DNA of 64,000 nucleotides from an uncultured bacterium (GCA_905214875.1 CAJMNR010000017.1:7847-71846); one strand, 5' to 3'. Numbered from the stretch's first letter, positions 36,840-46,699 are shown. Numbers and translations are program-made. Notes: generated from the sequence alone by a model not told the origin.

Positions 36840-37985
36840 TTACATTGTCTTACTTCTCATACCGACATTCACAACCATTCCGACTGATGCTACGGAATTG
36901 ATTAACGAAGTAAGTCCCGAACTAATAAACGGTAATGGTAACCCTGTATTCGGCAACAGACTTGTAGCTACACCAATATTAACAAATGTCTGGAACATCA
37001 GCATGGCCGATACACCAACACAAATCAACCGTCCCATATAATCGGGGGCGTGGGTTCCAATATATAGGCACCGACATACAAGAACAAAATACAAGAATAT
37101 AATTCCTACACATCCTACAAAGCCAAATTCCTCTCCGACAATTGCGAACACAAAATCGCTTTCATTCGCATAAATATTCGCATATCCTCTTGCATCTGTA
37201 TCTTGATCATCAATGATTTTTCCGACCTTTCCACCGAGTGCTACCGCTGTAAGTGACTGATTCTGTTGATACTTACCAGAATTGTCTTCGGATTCATCAT
37301 CCGATAAAAACGAAAGCACACGCTTTACTTGGTATGGTTTAATAAATGGAAGACTCACATCATATACACCTACGGCAATAACAATAACAAGCATAATCGG
37401 TACGCATACGGCAAGTACCTTTCCTATAATCTTGTAGCTTAAGCCAGACATAAATACAAGAACGACAAAAATAAAGATAAATACAAATGTCGAACTAAGA
37501 TGTGGCTCTAGTAAAATCAAGACAATTGGAAGTGCTGTTGCTGCACCAAGGATAAATAATGTCCGATATCGATCCATCTCTTCTTTTAAATAATCACATA
37601 AAAATGCCAGGAACAAAATAATTACAAACTTCGCCAATTCTGACGGCTGTATTGTCAATCCACCAATTACGATCCAACGCTTAACATTATTAATGGTTTT
37701 TCCAAATATAGCAGTATATCCTAGCAGAAGCACAACAATCGTATACAACACAAACGAATATCTGCATATAAATCGGTAATCGATAACAATAGCCACTAGA
37801 AATACAGCTAGTCCAATTACGATTCCGATAAGCTGTTTCTTGAACAGGCTTGTGTCTCCTCCGGAAACAATGTCCTGTTGCCGTAAACAATAGGCGCCTA
37901 CGATTAACAAAATAGCCATAATGGTTATGGATAATACGTCAAGCTTTTTCCAGTTTATTTCTTTTAATTTTGAAAATAAATTCAT
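36840..37985 (-). CDS. FtsW/RodA/SpoVE family peptidoglycan glycosyltransferase
   Basis: The start MNLFSKLKEINWKK (37985) follows GGAAGGAAG; upstream codons in frame are not family-like. The 381-aa protein has ten or so membrane helices. SEDS-family motifs are present: KRWIVIGGLTIQPSELAKF, LEPHLSSTF (the conserved Glu-Pro-Asp/His region), and the final TGLPLPFISSGLTSL. SEDS proteins polymerise lipid II with a class B PBP. The large loop DDESEDNSGKYQQNQSLTAV fits RodA. No PBP gene is adjacent, so the exact role (elongation or spore cortex) is open. Confidence 0.88.
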   Translation of the reverse strand: MNLFSKLKEINWKKLDVLSITIMAILLIVGAYCLRQQDIVSGGDTSLFKKQLIGIVIGLAVFLVAIVIDYRFICRYSFVLYTIVVLLLGYTAIFGKTINNVKRWIVIGGLTIQPSELAKFVIILFLAFLCDYLKEEMDRYRTLFILGAATALPIVLILLEPHLSSTFVFIFIFVVLVFMSGLSYKIIGKVLAVCVPIMLVIVIAVGVYDVSLPFIKPYQVKRVLSFLSDDESEDNSGKYQQNQSLTAVALGGKVGKIIDDQDTDARGYANIYANESDFVFAIVGEEFGFVGCVGIIFLYFVLVCRCLYIGTHAPDYMGRLICVGVSAMLMFQTFVNIGVATSLLPNTGLPLPFISSGLTSLINSVASVGMVVNVGMRSKTM

Positions 37986-38121
37986 GGCTTCCTTCCTTTC
38001 GTGGAATTTGACCATACAAATGTCCACATAGTATTTTATCGGTTTTTTTTCTATTTTGCAACGTAATTTATTGATTAATTGCAAACTTCATATGTTTCCT
38101 ATATAAAATAGCTCTTATATA

Positions 38122-38170
38122 GACACTTTGCCGTGCCACCCCAGTCTCTACAGCAGCCTCTTTCCTACGA
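38122..38170. repeat. degenerate GC-rich intergenic element, copy C
   Basis: CACTTTGCC-GTGCC, then CCAGTCTC and TCTTTCCTACG, matching in order the CACTTTGCCCGCGCC, TGGTCTT and TCTTCCTTTC blocks at 48203-48265. The match is imperfect and based on reading by eye. Confidence 0.35.
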
Positions 38171-38176
38171 TTAACA

Positions 38177-38212
38177 AAAAGCGAGCCCTTGCTTATGCAA
38201 AAGCTCACTTTT
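38177..38212 (-). terminator. terminator of the LysM gene
   Basis: Stem AAAAGCGAGC / GCTCACTTTT with a 16-nt loop, followed by TTTTTGTTAA on the minus strand; 24 nt after the stop codon. Confidence 0.8.
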
Positions 38213-38235
38213 ATTTTACCCACTATTTCACTAAT

Positions 38236-38895
38236 TTATCTTGATTCAAATTTTTGCTCATCCATAGCATTCGTATTTGGCACTCTTAATACAGTTCCTG
38301 GTTTCAAATAAATCTGAACCGTATCATTATGACGAAGTACTTGATCCAAACTAATGCCGAATCGTTCTAAAACATTCTGCAAGTTGTCATCCTGTTTTAC
38401 AACATAAGTGATTATAACGTAAGGTACTGGTTGTGATCCTCCTGTCCTTTGGCCAGTCTGGCCATCTCCATTATCTGTTGTTTCCATATCTCCATCATCA
38501 TACATATCATCATATACTACTGTTTCGTGCTCTTCTCCATCCTCTTCTTCTCCAATTTGTCCAAAAGGATTATTGTCCCCATAACGTGGATCTCTAGGGT
38601 CATTATATGGTCCGTAGTTATCGAAAGGTGGCATTGGTTTATATGGTGGGACTACTGGACCTGGACCGCCAAAATTTCCTGGCCAAGGACGAATTGGAAC
38701 AATTGGTATAGTATCAACCATAGGGTCTCGATTAGGAATGCAAATGCGTTTACCAACATACAGATTATATATATCATCATCCTCGTTCGCATTGATTAAC
38801 CAAGCAAGAGGGATTTCAAATCTTCTACTTATGCCGTATAACGTATCATTCTCTTGTACTACGTAAAGAAAGCCATCGCAGTCATCGAATCTCAT
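38236..38895 (-). CDS. double-LysM protein with Pro/Gly-rich linker
   Basis: The start MRFDDCDGFLYVV (38895) has GGAGG with 6 nt spacing. The 219-aa protein has a LysM domain at each end, with about 100 residues between them: first Pro/Gly-rich (PWPGNFGGPGPVVPPYKP), then acidic. LysM modules bind GlcNAc polymers such as peptidoglycan. There is no signal peptide, as is common for spore-coat or spore-envelope LysM proteins such as SafA-type factors. A spore surface role is therefore plausible but unproven. Confidence 0.8.
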   Translation of the reverse strand: MRFDDCDGFLYVVQENDTLYGISRRFEIPLAWLINANEDDDIYNLYVGKRICIPNRDPMVDTIPIVPIRPWPGNFGGPGPVVPPYKPMPPFDNYGPYNDPRDPRYGDNNPFGQIGEEEDGEEHETVVYDDMYDDGDMETTDNGDGQTGQRTGGSQPVPYVIITYVVKQDDNLQNVLERFGISLDQVLRHNDTVQIYLKPGTVLRVPNTNAMDEQKFESR

Positions 38896-39028
38896 GTATA
38901 CCTCCATTCAACGAATTCGTTTATTCGCAAATAAAAATTCTATATTTACTTTATTATATTCCCAGTCGATACAAACGTTCGTAACTGTATCTTTTCATTC
39001 AGATAAATAATGCCAAAAATTTATAATA

Positions 39029-39080
39029 TTGCTAAATGAGACAATCTGTCGTATACTTTCTATATGTGTAAATTTACACA
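39029..39080 (+). promoter_or_regulatory. sigma-A promoter with perfect 16-bp palindromic operator
   Basis: A -35 TTGCTA (39029-39034), 17-nt spacer and -10 TATACT (39052-39057) are followed directly by TGTGTAAATTTACACA (39065-39080), a perfect palindrome that would overlap the transcription start. Its position is that of a repressor site controlling the activase gene. The regulator is unknown. Confidence 0.6.
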
Positions 39081-39128
39081 TTATTTCATACTATAATGTA
39101 AGGAGGAACAGCAACAAGCTGGTACAAT

Positions 39129-42100
39129 ATGAAAACAAATTATACAGTTGGTATAGATATTGGATCAACAACGGTAAAAATAGCTGTCCTTGATGAAGAA
39201 TTAAATATATTATTTTCAGATTATCAAAGACATTTTGCTAATATACAAGAAACCTTATCTGATTTAATTCAGAAAGCAAAATCTGAACTTGGCGATTTAA
39301 ACGTCGCTCCAATGATTACAGGTTCCGGCGGTCTTGCCTTAGCCAAAAATATGAACATCCCTTTCATTCAAGAAGTAGTTGCCGTAGCATCTGCCCTTGA
39401 GCACTATGCTCCACAAACAGATGTCGCAATCGAACTTGGTGGAGAAGATGCAAAAATCATTTATTTCAATAACGGTATTGATCAAAGAATGAACGGTATC
39501 TGTGCTGGTGGTACAGGCTCCTTTATCGACCAGATGGCCACTTTACTAAAGACAGACGCCGCAGGATTAAATGAATATGCCAAAAGCTATCAGGCACTTT
39601 ACCCAATCGCTGCTAGATGTGGTGTATTTGCAAAGACTGATATCCAGCCATTAATCAACGAAGGTGCTACAAAGCCCGACTTAAGTGCTTCCATCTTCCA
39701 GGCTGTTGTCAACCAGACAATCAGTGGTCTTGCATGTGGTAAGCCAATTCGCGGTCACGTTGCATTCTTAGGGGGTCCATTACACTTCCTTACTGAATTA
39801 AAACAAGCATTTATCCGTACATTAAACTTAACGGATGAAACAATTGTCGATCCAGATAATTCTCATTTATTTGCTGCTATCGGTAGTGCAATGAATTCTA
39901 AGGGAGAAAGCGTTACTTCCTTCGATCAATTAATACACTTACTAAGCAATAAAGTTCAATTAGAATTCGAAGTAACAAGACTCGATCCACTGTTCAAAGA
40001 CCAACAAGAATATGATGAATTCTTAGAGCGTCATACAAGACACAGTGTTAAAAAAGGAGACCTTGCTACATATAAAGGAAACTGCTACTTAGGTATTGAT
40101 GCAGGTTCCACTACAACTAAAGTAGCTTTAGTAGGCGAAGATGGTTCCCTACTCTACTCTTTTTATAGTAACAATAATGGTAGTCCTTTAAAGACAACCA
40201 TCCGTGCAATGAAAGAAATCTATGAGTTATTGCCAGAAGGCGTACAGATTGTTCGCTCCTGCTCTACTGGATATGGAGAAGCATTAATCAAATCTGCCCT
40301 CTTACTTGATGAAGGCGAGGTAGAAACAGTTGCCCATTATTATGCTGCTGCTTTCTTTGATCCTAAAGTAGATTGCATCCTTGATATTGGTGGACAAGAT
40401 ATGAAATGCATTAAGATCAAGAATGAATCCGTAGACAGTGTTCAATTAAATGAAGCATGTTCCTCAGGATGTGGTTCTTTCATTGAAACATTTGCAAAAT
40501 CTTTAAATTATGAAGTTGCAGACTTTGCAAAAGTAGCGTTATTTGCCGAAAATCCAATCGACCTCGGTTCACGATGCACGGTATTTATGAATTCAAAAGT
40601 AAAACAAGCGCAAAAAGAAGGGGCAAGCGTTGCAGATATTAGTGCCGGCCTTGCTTACTCTGTTATCAAGAACGCCTTATTAAAGGTTATCAAGATTACT
40701 GATCCGAAAGACCTTGGAAATAACATCGTAGTACAAGGTGGAACATTCTATAACGATGCAGTACTTCGCGCTTTCGAACGCATTTCTTCTTGTGAAGCAA
40801 TCCGTCCTGACATTGCCGGAATCATGGGTGCATTTGGTGCTGCCTTAATCGCACGTGAACATTACGAAGGCCAGACTTCCACAATGTTAAGCTTTGAAAA
40901 TATCATCAACTTAAAATTCGATACAAAGCTTACAAGATGTAAAGGCTGTACAAACCACTGCCGTTTGACAATCAATCGTTTCACTGGCGGACGTAATTTT
41001 ATTTCTGGTAACCGTTGTGAAAAAGGTATCGGTAAAGTCAAGAATGCCGGCGGCGTTCCAAACCTATTTGAATATAAAAATCATCGTACTTTTGACTACG
41101 AACCATTACCATTAGATAAAGCTACTCGTGGTACCGTTGGTATTCCAAGAGTACTTAATATGTATGAAAACTATCCATTCTGGTTTACATTCTTTACGAA
41201 ACTTAACTACCATGTCGTAGTCTCTCCAGAGTCCAACCGTGGTATTTATGAACTAGGAATTGAATCCATCCCTAGTGAAAGCGAATGTTATCCAGCAAAA
41301 TTAGCCCATGGCCATATTATGTGGTTACTTAAAGAAGGCGTAAAATACATCTTCTACCCTTGCGTTCCATACGAGCGTAAAGAAGATCCTACTGCTAATG
41401 ATCACTACAACTGTCCAATCGTTACAAGTTACGGGGAAAACATCAAGAATAATGTGGAAGAATTAAAAGATCCTTCCATTATCTATCAAAACCCATTTGT
41501 ATCCTTTGAAACAGAAGAGATTTTAGCTAATCAATTAGTAAAGGTAATCGGTGAAACAAATAATATTCCTGCACAGGAAATTAGAGAAGCTGCTCATGCT
41601 GCTTACGCAGAACTTACGAAAGTAAGAGATGACATACGCAAAAAAGGGGAAGAGACATTAGAATACCTGAAAAAGACTGGCAAGCGAGGCATCGTACTTG
41701 CTGGACGTCCTTATCATATCGATAAAGAAATCAACCATGGTATTCCTGAATTAATCACTTCCTATGACATCGCCGTGTTAACAGAAGACAGTATTGCACA
41801 TCTTGGAAAAGTAGATCGTCCAACCATCGTTATGGATCAATGGATGTATCACTCCAGATTATATGCTGCTGCTTCTTTCGTACGTACGCAAAGCAACTTA
41901 GAGTTAATTCAGTTAAACTCTTTCGGATGTGGACTTGATGCCGTTACTACAGATGAAGTAAACGATATCCTTACAAAATCCGGAAAGATTTATACAGTCC
42001 TTAAAATCGATGAAGTAAACAACCTTGGTGCAGCACGAATCCGTATTCGAAGCTTAATCTCTGCAGTAAAAGACCGTGAAAAGAAACACGTCAAACGAGA

Positions 42101-43346
42101 AATCGTTTCTGCAGCTCGTAAGAGAGTAGAATTTACTGCTGAAATGAAAGATACGTATACAATTCTTTGTCCACAGATGTCTCCAATCCACTTTGACTTC
42201 GTACAAGAAGCATTCAAAGTATGTGGATACAATGCTGTCGTATTAGATAGCGACAACCGTACGACCATCGATTACGGTTTAAAATACGTTAATAACGATG
42301 CTTGTTACCCATCCTTGATCGTTGTAGGTCAGATCATGGAAGCACTTCTCTCCGGCCGTTATGATACCGATAAAGTTGCTGTCGTAATCACACAAACTGG
42401 TGGTGGCTGTCGTGCAACAAACTATATCGGATTTATCCGCCGTGCATTAGAGAAGGCAAACTTATCCCATATTCCAGTCATATCAATCAGTGCACAGGGC
42501 CTTGAAAAGAACTCTGGTATGAAATACACTCCTAAGATTTTAAATCGTGCTATGCAAGGTTTACTATACGGAGATTTATTAATGCGAGTTCTTTATAAGA
42601 CAAGACCTTACGAAGCACAAAAAGGGTCCGCAAATGCATTATATGAATCCTGGAAGAAGAAATGTTTAGCTTCCATTCACAATGGAAAACGAAGCGAATT
42701 CAAACGTAACATTCGCGGCATCGTCCATGACTTTGATAATTTAGAGTTATTAGACATCAAGAAACCTAAAGTTGGTGTCGTTGGTGAAATCTTAGTTAAG
42801 TTCTTACCAATTGCCAACAACTATATCGTTGAACAGTTAGAAGCTGAAGGCGCAGAAGCTGTTGTTCCAGACCTCATGGACTTCTTCTTATACTGTGCAT
42901 ACGATTGCAACTTCAAACATGAGAACTTAGGAAAGAGTAAAAAAAGCGCTGTAATCTGTAATGCAGCCATCCGCTTAATCGAGTGGTATCGTAAGCCTTT
43001 AGTAAAAGCACTTAACGAAAGTAAACGCTTCCAGGCTCCTGTTCCTATCACGCAACTTGCTGATTATGCAAGCGAGTTTGTTTCTATCGGAAATCAAACA
43101 GGTGAAGGTTGGTTCTTAACAGGTGAAATGATCGAATTAATTCATTCCGGCGTTAACAACATTGTATGTACACAGCCATTTGGTTGTCTTCCAAACCATG
43201 TCGTAGGTAAAGGTGTTATCAAAGTACTTCGTCAATCATTTAAAAGTGCTAATATCGTTGCGATTGACTACGATCCAGGCGCTAGCGAAGTAAACCAATT
43301 AAACCGAATCAAATTAATGCTTTCCACAGCTGAAAAGAATATGTAA
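39129..43346 (+). CDS. 2-hydroxyacyl-CoA dehydratase activase, large multidomain form
   Basis: A 1405-residue protein. It has two ASKHA ATPase (BcrAD/BadFG) domains, beginning GIDIGSTTVKIA near residue 8 and GIDAGSTTTKVA near 322. The second contains ACSSGCGSF for the 4Fe-4S cluster. A CKGCTNHC cysteine cluster is near 604, a DUF2229 domain lies from about 672, and an HgdB-like C-terminal half has GGGCRATNYIG near 1091. Activases energise electrons by ATP hydrolysis for dehydratases; this fused form's own substrate is unknown. The AAGGAGG lies 22 nt before the ATG, an oddly long spacing with no closer in-frame start. Monocistronic. Confidence 0.88.
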   Translation: MKTNYTVGIDIGSTTVKIAVLDEELNILFSDYQRHFANIQETLSDLIQKAKSELGDLNVAPMITGSGGLALAKNMNIPFIQEVVAVASALEHYAPQTDVAIELGGEDAKIIYFNNGIDQRMNGICAGGTGSFIDQMATLLKTDAAGLNEYAKSYQALYPIAARCGVFAKTDIQPLINEGATKPDLSASIFQAVVNQTISGLACGKPIRGHVAFLGGPLHFLTELKQAFIRTLNLTDETIVDPDNSHLFAAIGSAMNSKGESVTSFDQLIHLLSNKVQLEFEVTRLDPLFKDQQEYDEFLERHTRHSVKKGDLATYKGNCYLGIDAGSTTTKVALVGEDGSLLYSFYSNNNGSPLKTTIRAMKEIYELLPEGVQIVRSCSTGYGEALIKSALLLDEGEVETVAHYYAAAFFDPKVDCILDIGGQDMKCIKIKNESVDSVQLNEACSSGCGSFIETFAKSLNYEVADFAKVALFAENPIDLGSRCTVFMNSKVKQAQKEGASVADISAGLAYSVIKNALLKVIKITDPKDLGNNIVVQGGTFYNDAVLRAFERISSCEAIRPDIAGIMGAFGAALIAREHYEGQTSTMLSFENIINLKFDTKLTRCKGCTNHCRLTINRFTGGRNFISGNRCEKGIGKVKNAGGVPNLFEYKNHRTFDYEPLPLDKATRGTVGIPRVLNMYENYPFWFTFFTKLNYHVVVSPESNRGIYELGIESIPSESECYPAKLAHGHIMWLLKEGVKYIFYPCVPYERKEDPTANDHYNCPIVTSYGENIKNNVEELKDPSIIYQNPFVSFETEEILANQLVKVIGETNNIPAQEIREAAHAAYAELTKVRDDIRKKGEETLEYLKKTGKRGIVLAGRPYHIDKEINHGIPELITSYDIAVLTEDSIAHLGKVDRPTIVMDQWMYHSRLYAAASFVRTQSNLELIQLNSFGCGLDAVTTDEVNDILTKSGKIYTVLKIDEVNNLGAARIRIRSLISAVKDREKKHVKREIVSAARKRVEFTAEMKDTYTILCPQMSPIHFDFVQEAFKVCGYNAVVLDSDNRTTIDYGLKYVNNDACYPSLIVVGQIMEALLSGRYDTDKVAVVITQTGGGCRATNYIGFIRRALEKANLSHIPVISISAQGLEKNSGMKYTPKILNRAMQGLLYGDLLMRVLYKTRPYEAQKGSANALYESWKKKCLASIHNGKRSEFKRNIRGIVHDFDNLELLDIKKPKVGVVGEILVKFLPIANNYIVEQLEAEGAEAVVPDLMDFFLYCAYDCNFKHENLGKSKKSAVICNAAIRLIEWYRKPLVKALNESKRFQAPVPITQLADYASEFVSIGNQTGEGWFLTGEMIELIHSGVNNIVCTQPFGCLPNHVVGKGVIKVLRQSFKSANIVAIDYDPGASEVNQLNRIKLMLSTAEKNM

Positions 43347-43350
43347 TATA

Positions 43351-43393
43351 AAAAAGTTGGTAATGTGATATAACTTCACATTACCAACTTTTT
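43351..43393. terminator. bidirectional terminator between activase gene and hisF
   Basis: An 18-bp stem (AAAAAGTTGGTAATGTGA pairs with 43376-43393) with an A-run on one side and a T-run on the other, between convergent genes. Confidence 0.92.
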
Positions 43394-43429
43394 TTGTTTT
43401 ATCGTTTTTCTTCAAAATAAGAAACTTTA

Positions 43430-44200
43430 TTACTTATCTTCGTACCTTACGCTGACTCCTCGCCCTCTAAGGTACTCTTTTACTTGATTGATCTCAAGTT
43501 CTTTATAATGGAATAAGGAAGCTGCTAATACTGCATCTGCTTTTCCTTCGGTAAGCGCATCATAGAAATGCTCAATCTTTCCAGCACCACCAGAAGCAAT
43601 AACTGGAACCTTAACATTCTCGGATACGATCTTTGTCAGTTCAATATCATACCCATCTTTTGTTCCGTCTTTATCCATACTTGTAAGCAGGATCTCACCC
43701 GCTCCAAGTTCGCAAGCTTTCATAATCCATTCAACAGCATCAATGCCCATATCTACTCTTCCGCCGTTCTTATAGATATTCCAGCCTGAACCATCTGCAC
43801 GTCGTTTTGCATCCACTGCAAGGACAACACATTGGCTCCCGAACTTATCAGCCGCCTCTGCGATCAAATTCGGATTATCGATCGCTGCAGAATTGACTGC
43901 AACCTTATCTGCACCTTCTCTAAGGATAACCTTAAAATCATCGACAGAACGAATCCCACCACCTACTGTAAATGGAATAAACACGGTTTCTGCAACTCGT
44001 CTTACCATATCAAGCTTTATCGTTCTTGCATCTGAAGATGCTGTTATATCAAGAAACACAAGCTCATCCGCGCCAGCCTTATTGTATGCTTTAGCAACTT
44101 CCACTGGATCACCTGCATCCTGTAAATTCACAAAATTTACGCCCTTTACTACTCGGCCGTTATGTACATCTAAACAAGGAATTATCCTTTTCGTAAACAT
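43430..44200 (-). CDS. hisF: imidazole glycerol phosphate synthase, cyclase subunit
   Basis: The start MFTKRIIPCLDVHNGRVVKG (44200) follows GGGGGAAG. The 256-aa TIM barrel closes the imidazole ring in histidine synthesis using ammonia supplied by HisH. Catalytic Asp residues are in CLDVHNG and TSMDKDGTKDGYD. It lies 16 nt after hisH and the two form one enzyme. Confidence 0.97.
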   Translation of the reverse strand: MFTKRIIPCLDVHNGRVVKGVNFVNLQDAGDPVEVAKAYNKAGADELVFLDITASSDARTIKLDMVRRVAETVFIPFTVGGGIRSVDDFKVILREGADKVAVNSAAIDNPNLIAEAADKFGSQCVVLAVDAKRRADGSGWNIYKNGGRVDMGIDAVEWIMKACELGAGEILLTSMDKDGTKDGYDIELTKIVSENVKVPVIASGGAGKIEHFYDALTEGKADAVLAASLFHYKELEINQVKEYLRGRGVSVRYEDK

Positions 44201-44216
44201 ATGTATCTTCCCCCTT

Positions 44217-44822
44217 TTATAAATTAGCAAAATTACGAAGAATATGAAGTCCTACATCGCCACTCTTTTCCGGATGGAACTGACAAGCAAACGTTGTACC
44301 TTTCTCTACTGCCGCATCAATCAATGTTGAATACTCTGTCGTAGCCGCAACTTCCTCTCTATGCTTTGCCTTTAAATAATAGGAGTGAACAAAATACACA
44401 TAAGAATGATCTTTTAGTCCATGAAACAATTTTGACTTCGGATTAAGCGTCAAATCATTCCATCCAATATGAGGAATCTTAAGCCCTTCTTTATCTGGGA
44501 TACGAACGATTTCACCCTCTAGGATTCCTAATCCTTCTACGCCTTCTGCTTCTTCACTGGATTCAAACATAAGCTGCAATCCTAGGCAGATTCCTAAGAA
44601 TGGCTTTTCACTCTTTCCAATCTCTCTTAATACATCAACCAATTCATATTTATGTAACTTTTCCATTGCCTCGCCAAAGGCACCGACACCAGGTAAAATG
44701 ACTTTGTCCGCATGAAGGAGCTGTTCTTTATCTCTTGTAATCAACACTTCTTCTCCAAGGGAAATCAGTGCTTTCTCCACACTTTTCAAGTTACCAGCAT
44801 CATAGTCAACAATAGCTATCAT
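44217..44822 (-). CDS. hisH: imidazole glycerol phosphate synthase, glutaminase subunit
   Basis: The start MIAIVDYDAGNLKSV (44822) has AAAGGAAGTG upstream. The 201-aa class I glutamine amidotransferase has the nucleophile cysteine in GICLGLQLMFE and the His-Glu pair in FHPEKSG. It makes ammonia that is channelled to HisF. The other his genes are not in the window, so hisHF stands apart from any his operon here. Confidence 0.97.
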   Translation of the reverse strand: MIAIVDYDAGNLKSVEKALISLGEEVLITRDKEQLLHADKVILPGVGAFGEAMEKLHKYELVDVLREIGKSEKPFLGICLGLQLMFESSEEAEGVEGLGILEGEIVRIPDKEGLKIPHIGWNDLTLNPKSKLFHGLKDHSYVYFVHSYYLKAKHREEVAATTEYSTLIDAAVEKGTTFACQFHPEKSGDVGLHILRNFANL

Positions 44823-44927
44823 TCTAACACTTCCTTTACGCAAAAATAAGATATAAAGAATAAATCTATTCTTTATATCTTACTTGAGTTTGCACATTTA
44901 TGCAACCATTTTACAAAAAACTTATTT

Positions 44928-46478
44928 TTATTCATTCACGCTTGCAACAGCATCACCATTTGAAGATGCCTTAGGTGCTGCATTACAGATACGGGTAAGA
45001 GCTTTTGTATACTCTACCTTATCTTTTTGCTTGATTAATTCTTTAGCTTCGGATTCGGAAACGTTGTATACTTGTTTCAATTCTGAAATCATCTCTTTAC
45101 GAAGACTGTCATACTCATTTGCTACTCCATATTTTGAAGCATCAGCATAATACTCATCATAACGTTCTAACCCCTTTAATAAGGAATCTAACGCTTCCAC
45201 ATGCATATTTAGCTCTTTAAAATTTTCATAAGAGTTCTGCTGTTTTTCCATACGCATAACTGTTTCCACTTTGTTATAAAGTTCTTCGTCTTTTGCTTTC
45301 AGTTTTAAACCACTTAACTCTTGATATGCTGCATCATATCTACCGATTGTACTGTTAAAATCTGCATTGCTTACTGTAAGACCATATGTTCCTTTAAGCG
45401 TAACGACAATAATAGCGATTCCAATCACTGCAGCTGTAGAGAATACGATTGACGCGCCGATCTTATTAATCTTTCCTTCTGGAACATAATTTCTTTCGGC
45501 TTCTTCTCGTTCTTTTTGTTTCTTTTCTCTTGCTTCTGCTTTTTTCTTAGCTTTCGCTTCCTTGGCTGCAGCCTTCGCTTCGTTTTTCGCCGCTTTCTTT
45601 TCTGCTGCAGCTTTCTTTTTCTCTTCTTTTTGTTTTTGCTTCGCTTCTTCTTTTTGCTTTTTCTTTTCTTCTAGCTCAGCAATACGTTGTTTTTCTTTTT
45701 CAATTTCTTCTTCTGGATTTTCAGGTTCGATATTAGCGAACATCTTATCCATTAATGTCTTTTTCTTATTTTTCTTTGTTTCAACAACCTTTTCTTCATC
45801 TGGTAGCAAATTATTGAATTGTTCTTCTAACGCTTCGTCATCCAATGAGGATACTGCTCCTAAAGAATCAGAAAATATATCCGAAGCACTCTTAGTCTGC
45901 ATTTTCTCCGAATCAAGGGAATCACCTAATAAAGCATCAAATTCCTCTAAAGAAAAATCTGTATCATTGGAATCTCCAATAATACCGTCTAATTCTTCAG
46001 TCGGCACACTTGTCTCCATTGGTTCACCATATTCTTCATTATTTTGAACCTCCTCAGTTATTTCTTCGGAAGTTGCAAAAAAATCGTCTAATGAAGCCAT
46101 ATCCTCGAGCATTTCTGCATTTAATCCAGATTCTATCTCAGCTTCCGCTAATTTAGCCTCTTCAAGTAAGGCATCGTCTAAATCTAATAATTTTTCGTCA
46201 TCTAGATTCATACTTGTCTCTACCTCCTCTGATAATATCGTACTTTTCTCATTCTGTTCTTCTAAATTTTTAGAAGAACCACTGATTTTTTCTTTAAGTA
46301 TATTGTTATAACTATCGTCAACATAATCATCAACTTCATCTAATGCGCTTTCGACAGGAATCACCTGTTCTTCTGTTGGATTATCTGGCATATTTTCAAT
46401 CTTTTTTGAAATAGTTTGGTCGAGCAAATCCCAATCGTCTTCGTTCGACTTCATCAAATCTACTTCATCCTGATTCAT
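44928..46478 (-). CDS. large acidic/basic membrane-anchored protein
   Basis: A 516-residue protein in three parts. Residues 1-240 are very acidic and Ser/Asp/Glu/Leu-rich, probably disordered. Residues 245-330 are a strongly charged Lys/Glu/Ala coiled coil (long KK/EAK repeats). A single membrane helix follows at about 345-370 (IVFSTAAVIGIAIIVV), then a 140-aa extracytoplasmic helical region. The charged region could cross-react with almost any coiled coil in searches, so family calls should be treated with caution. Function unknown. Confidence 0.7.
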   Translation of the reverse strand: MNQDEVDLMKSNEDDWDLLDQTISKKIENMPDNPTEEQVIPVESALDEVDDYVDDSYNNILKEKISGSSKNLEEQNEKSTILSEEVETSMNLDDEKLLDLDDALLEEAKLAEAEIESGLNAEMLEDMASLDDFFATSEEITEEVQNNEEYGEPMETSVPTEELDGIIGDSNDTDFSLEEFDALLGDSLDSEKMQTKSASDIFSDSLGAVSSLDDEALEEQFNNLLPDEEKVVETKKNKKKTLMDKMFANIEPENPEEEIEKEKQRIAELEEKKKQKEEAKQKQKEEKKKAAAEKKAAKNEAKAAAKEAKAKKKAEAREKKQKEREEAERNYVPEGKINKIGASIVFSTAAVIGIAIIVVTLKGTYGLTVSNADFNSTIGRYDAAYQELSGLKLKAKDEELYNKVETVMRMEKQQNSYENFKELNMHVEALDSLLKGLERYDEYYADASKYGVANEYDSLRKEMISELKQVYNVSESEAKELIKQKDKVEYTKALTRICNAAPKASSNGDAVASVNE

Positions 46479-46699
46479 TATTGTTTCACCACCTAATTAC
46501 AATTCAATTTCATTTTCTAAATACCACACAATAGAGCGATTATTTTAAAGCATATTTTTGTAAATTTCGTCCTCAAAATAATTTGCATACTCAAATATGT
46601 TCGTAGTTTTTACCAATATTTTTACATATATTTTTCTGTCAATTGGTAACTTTTTTTATCTTACTTTTTTTGCAAACATTTTTCTTATTTTTTACATAT

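Noticed and set aside
45562..46047. Plus-strand 161-codon frame rich in Ser, Phe and Ala
   Set aside because: It is the antisense shadow of the Lys/Glu/Ala-rich coiled coil in the membrane-protein gene; no ribosome-binding site.
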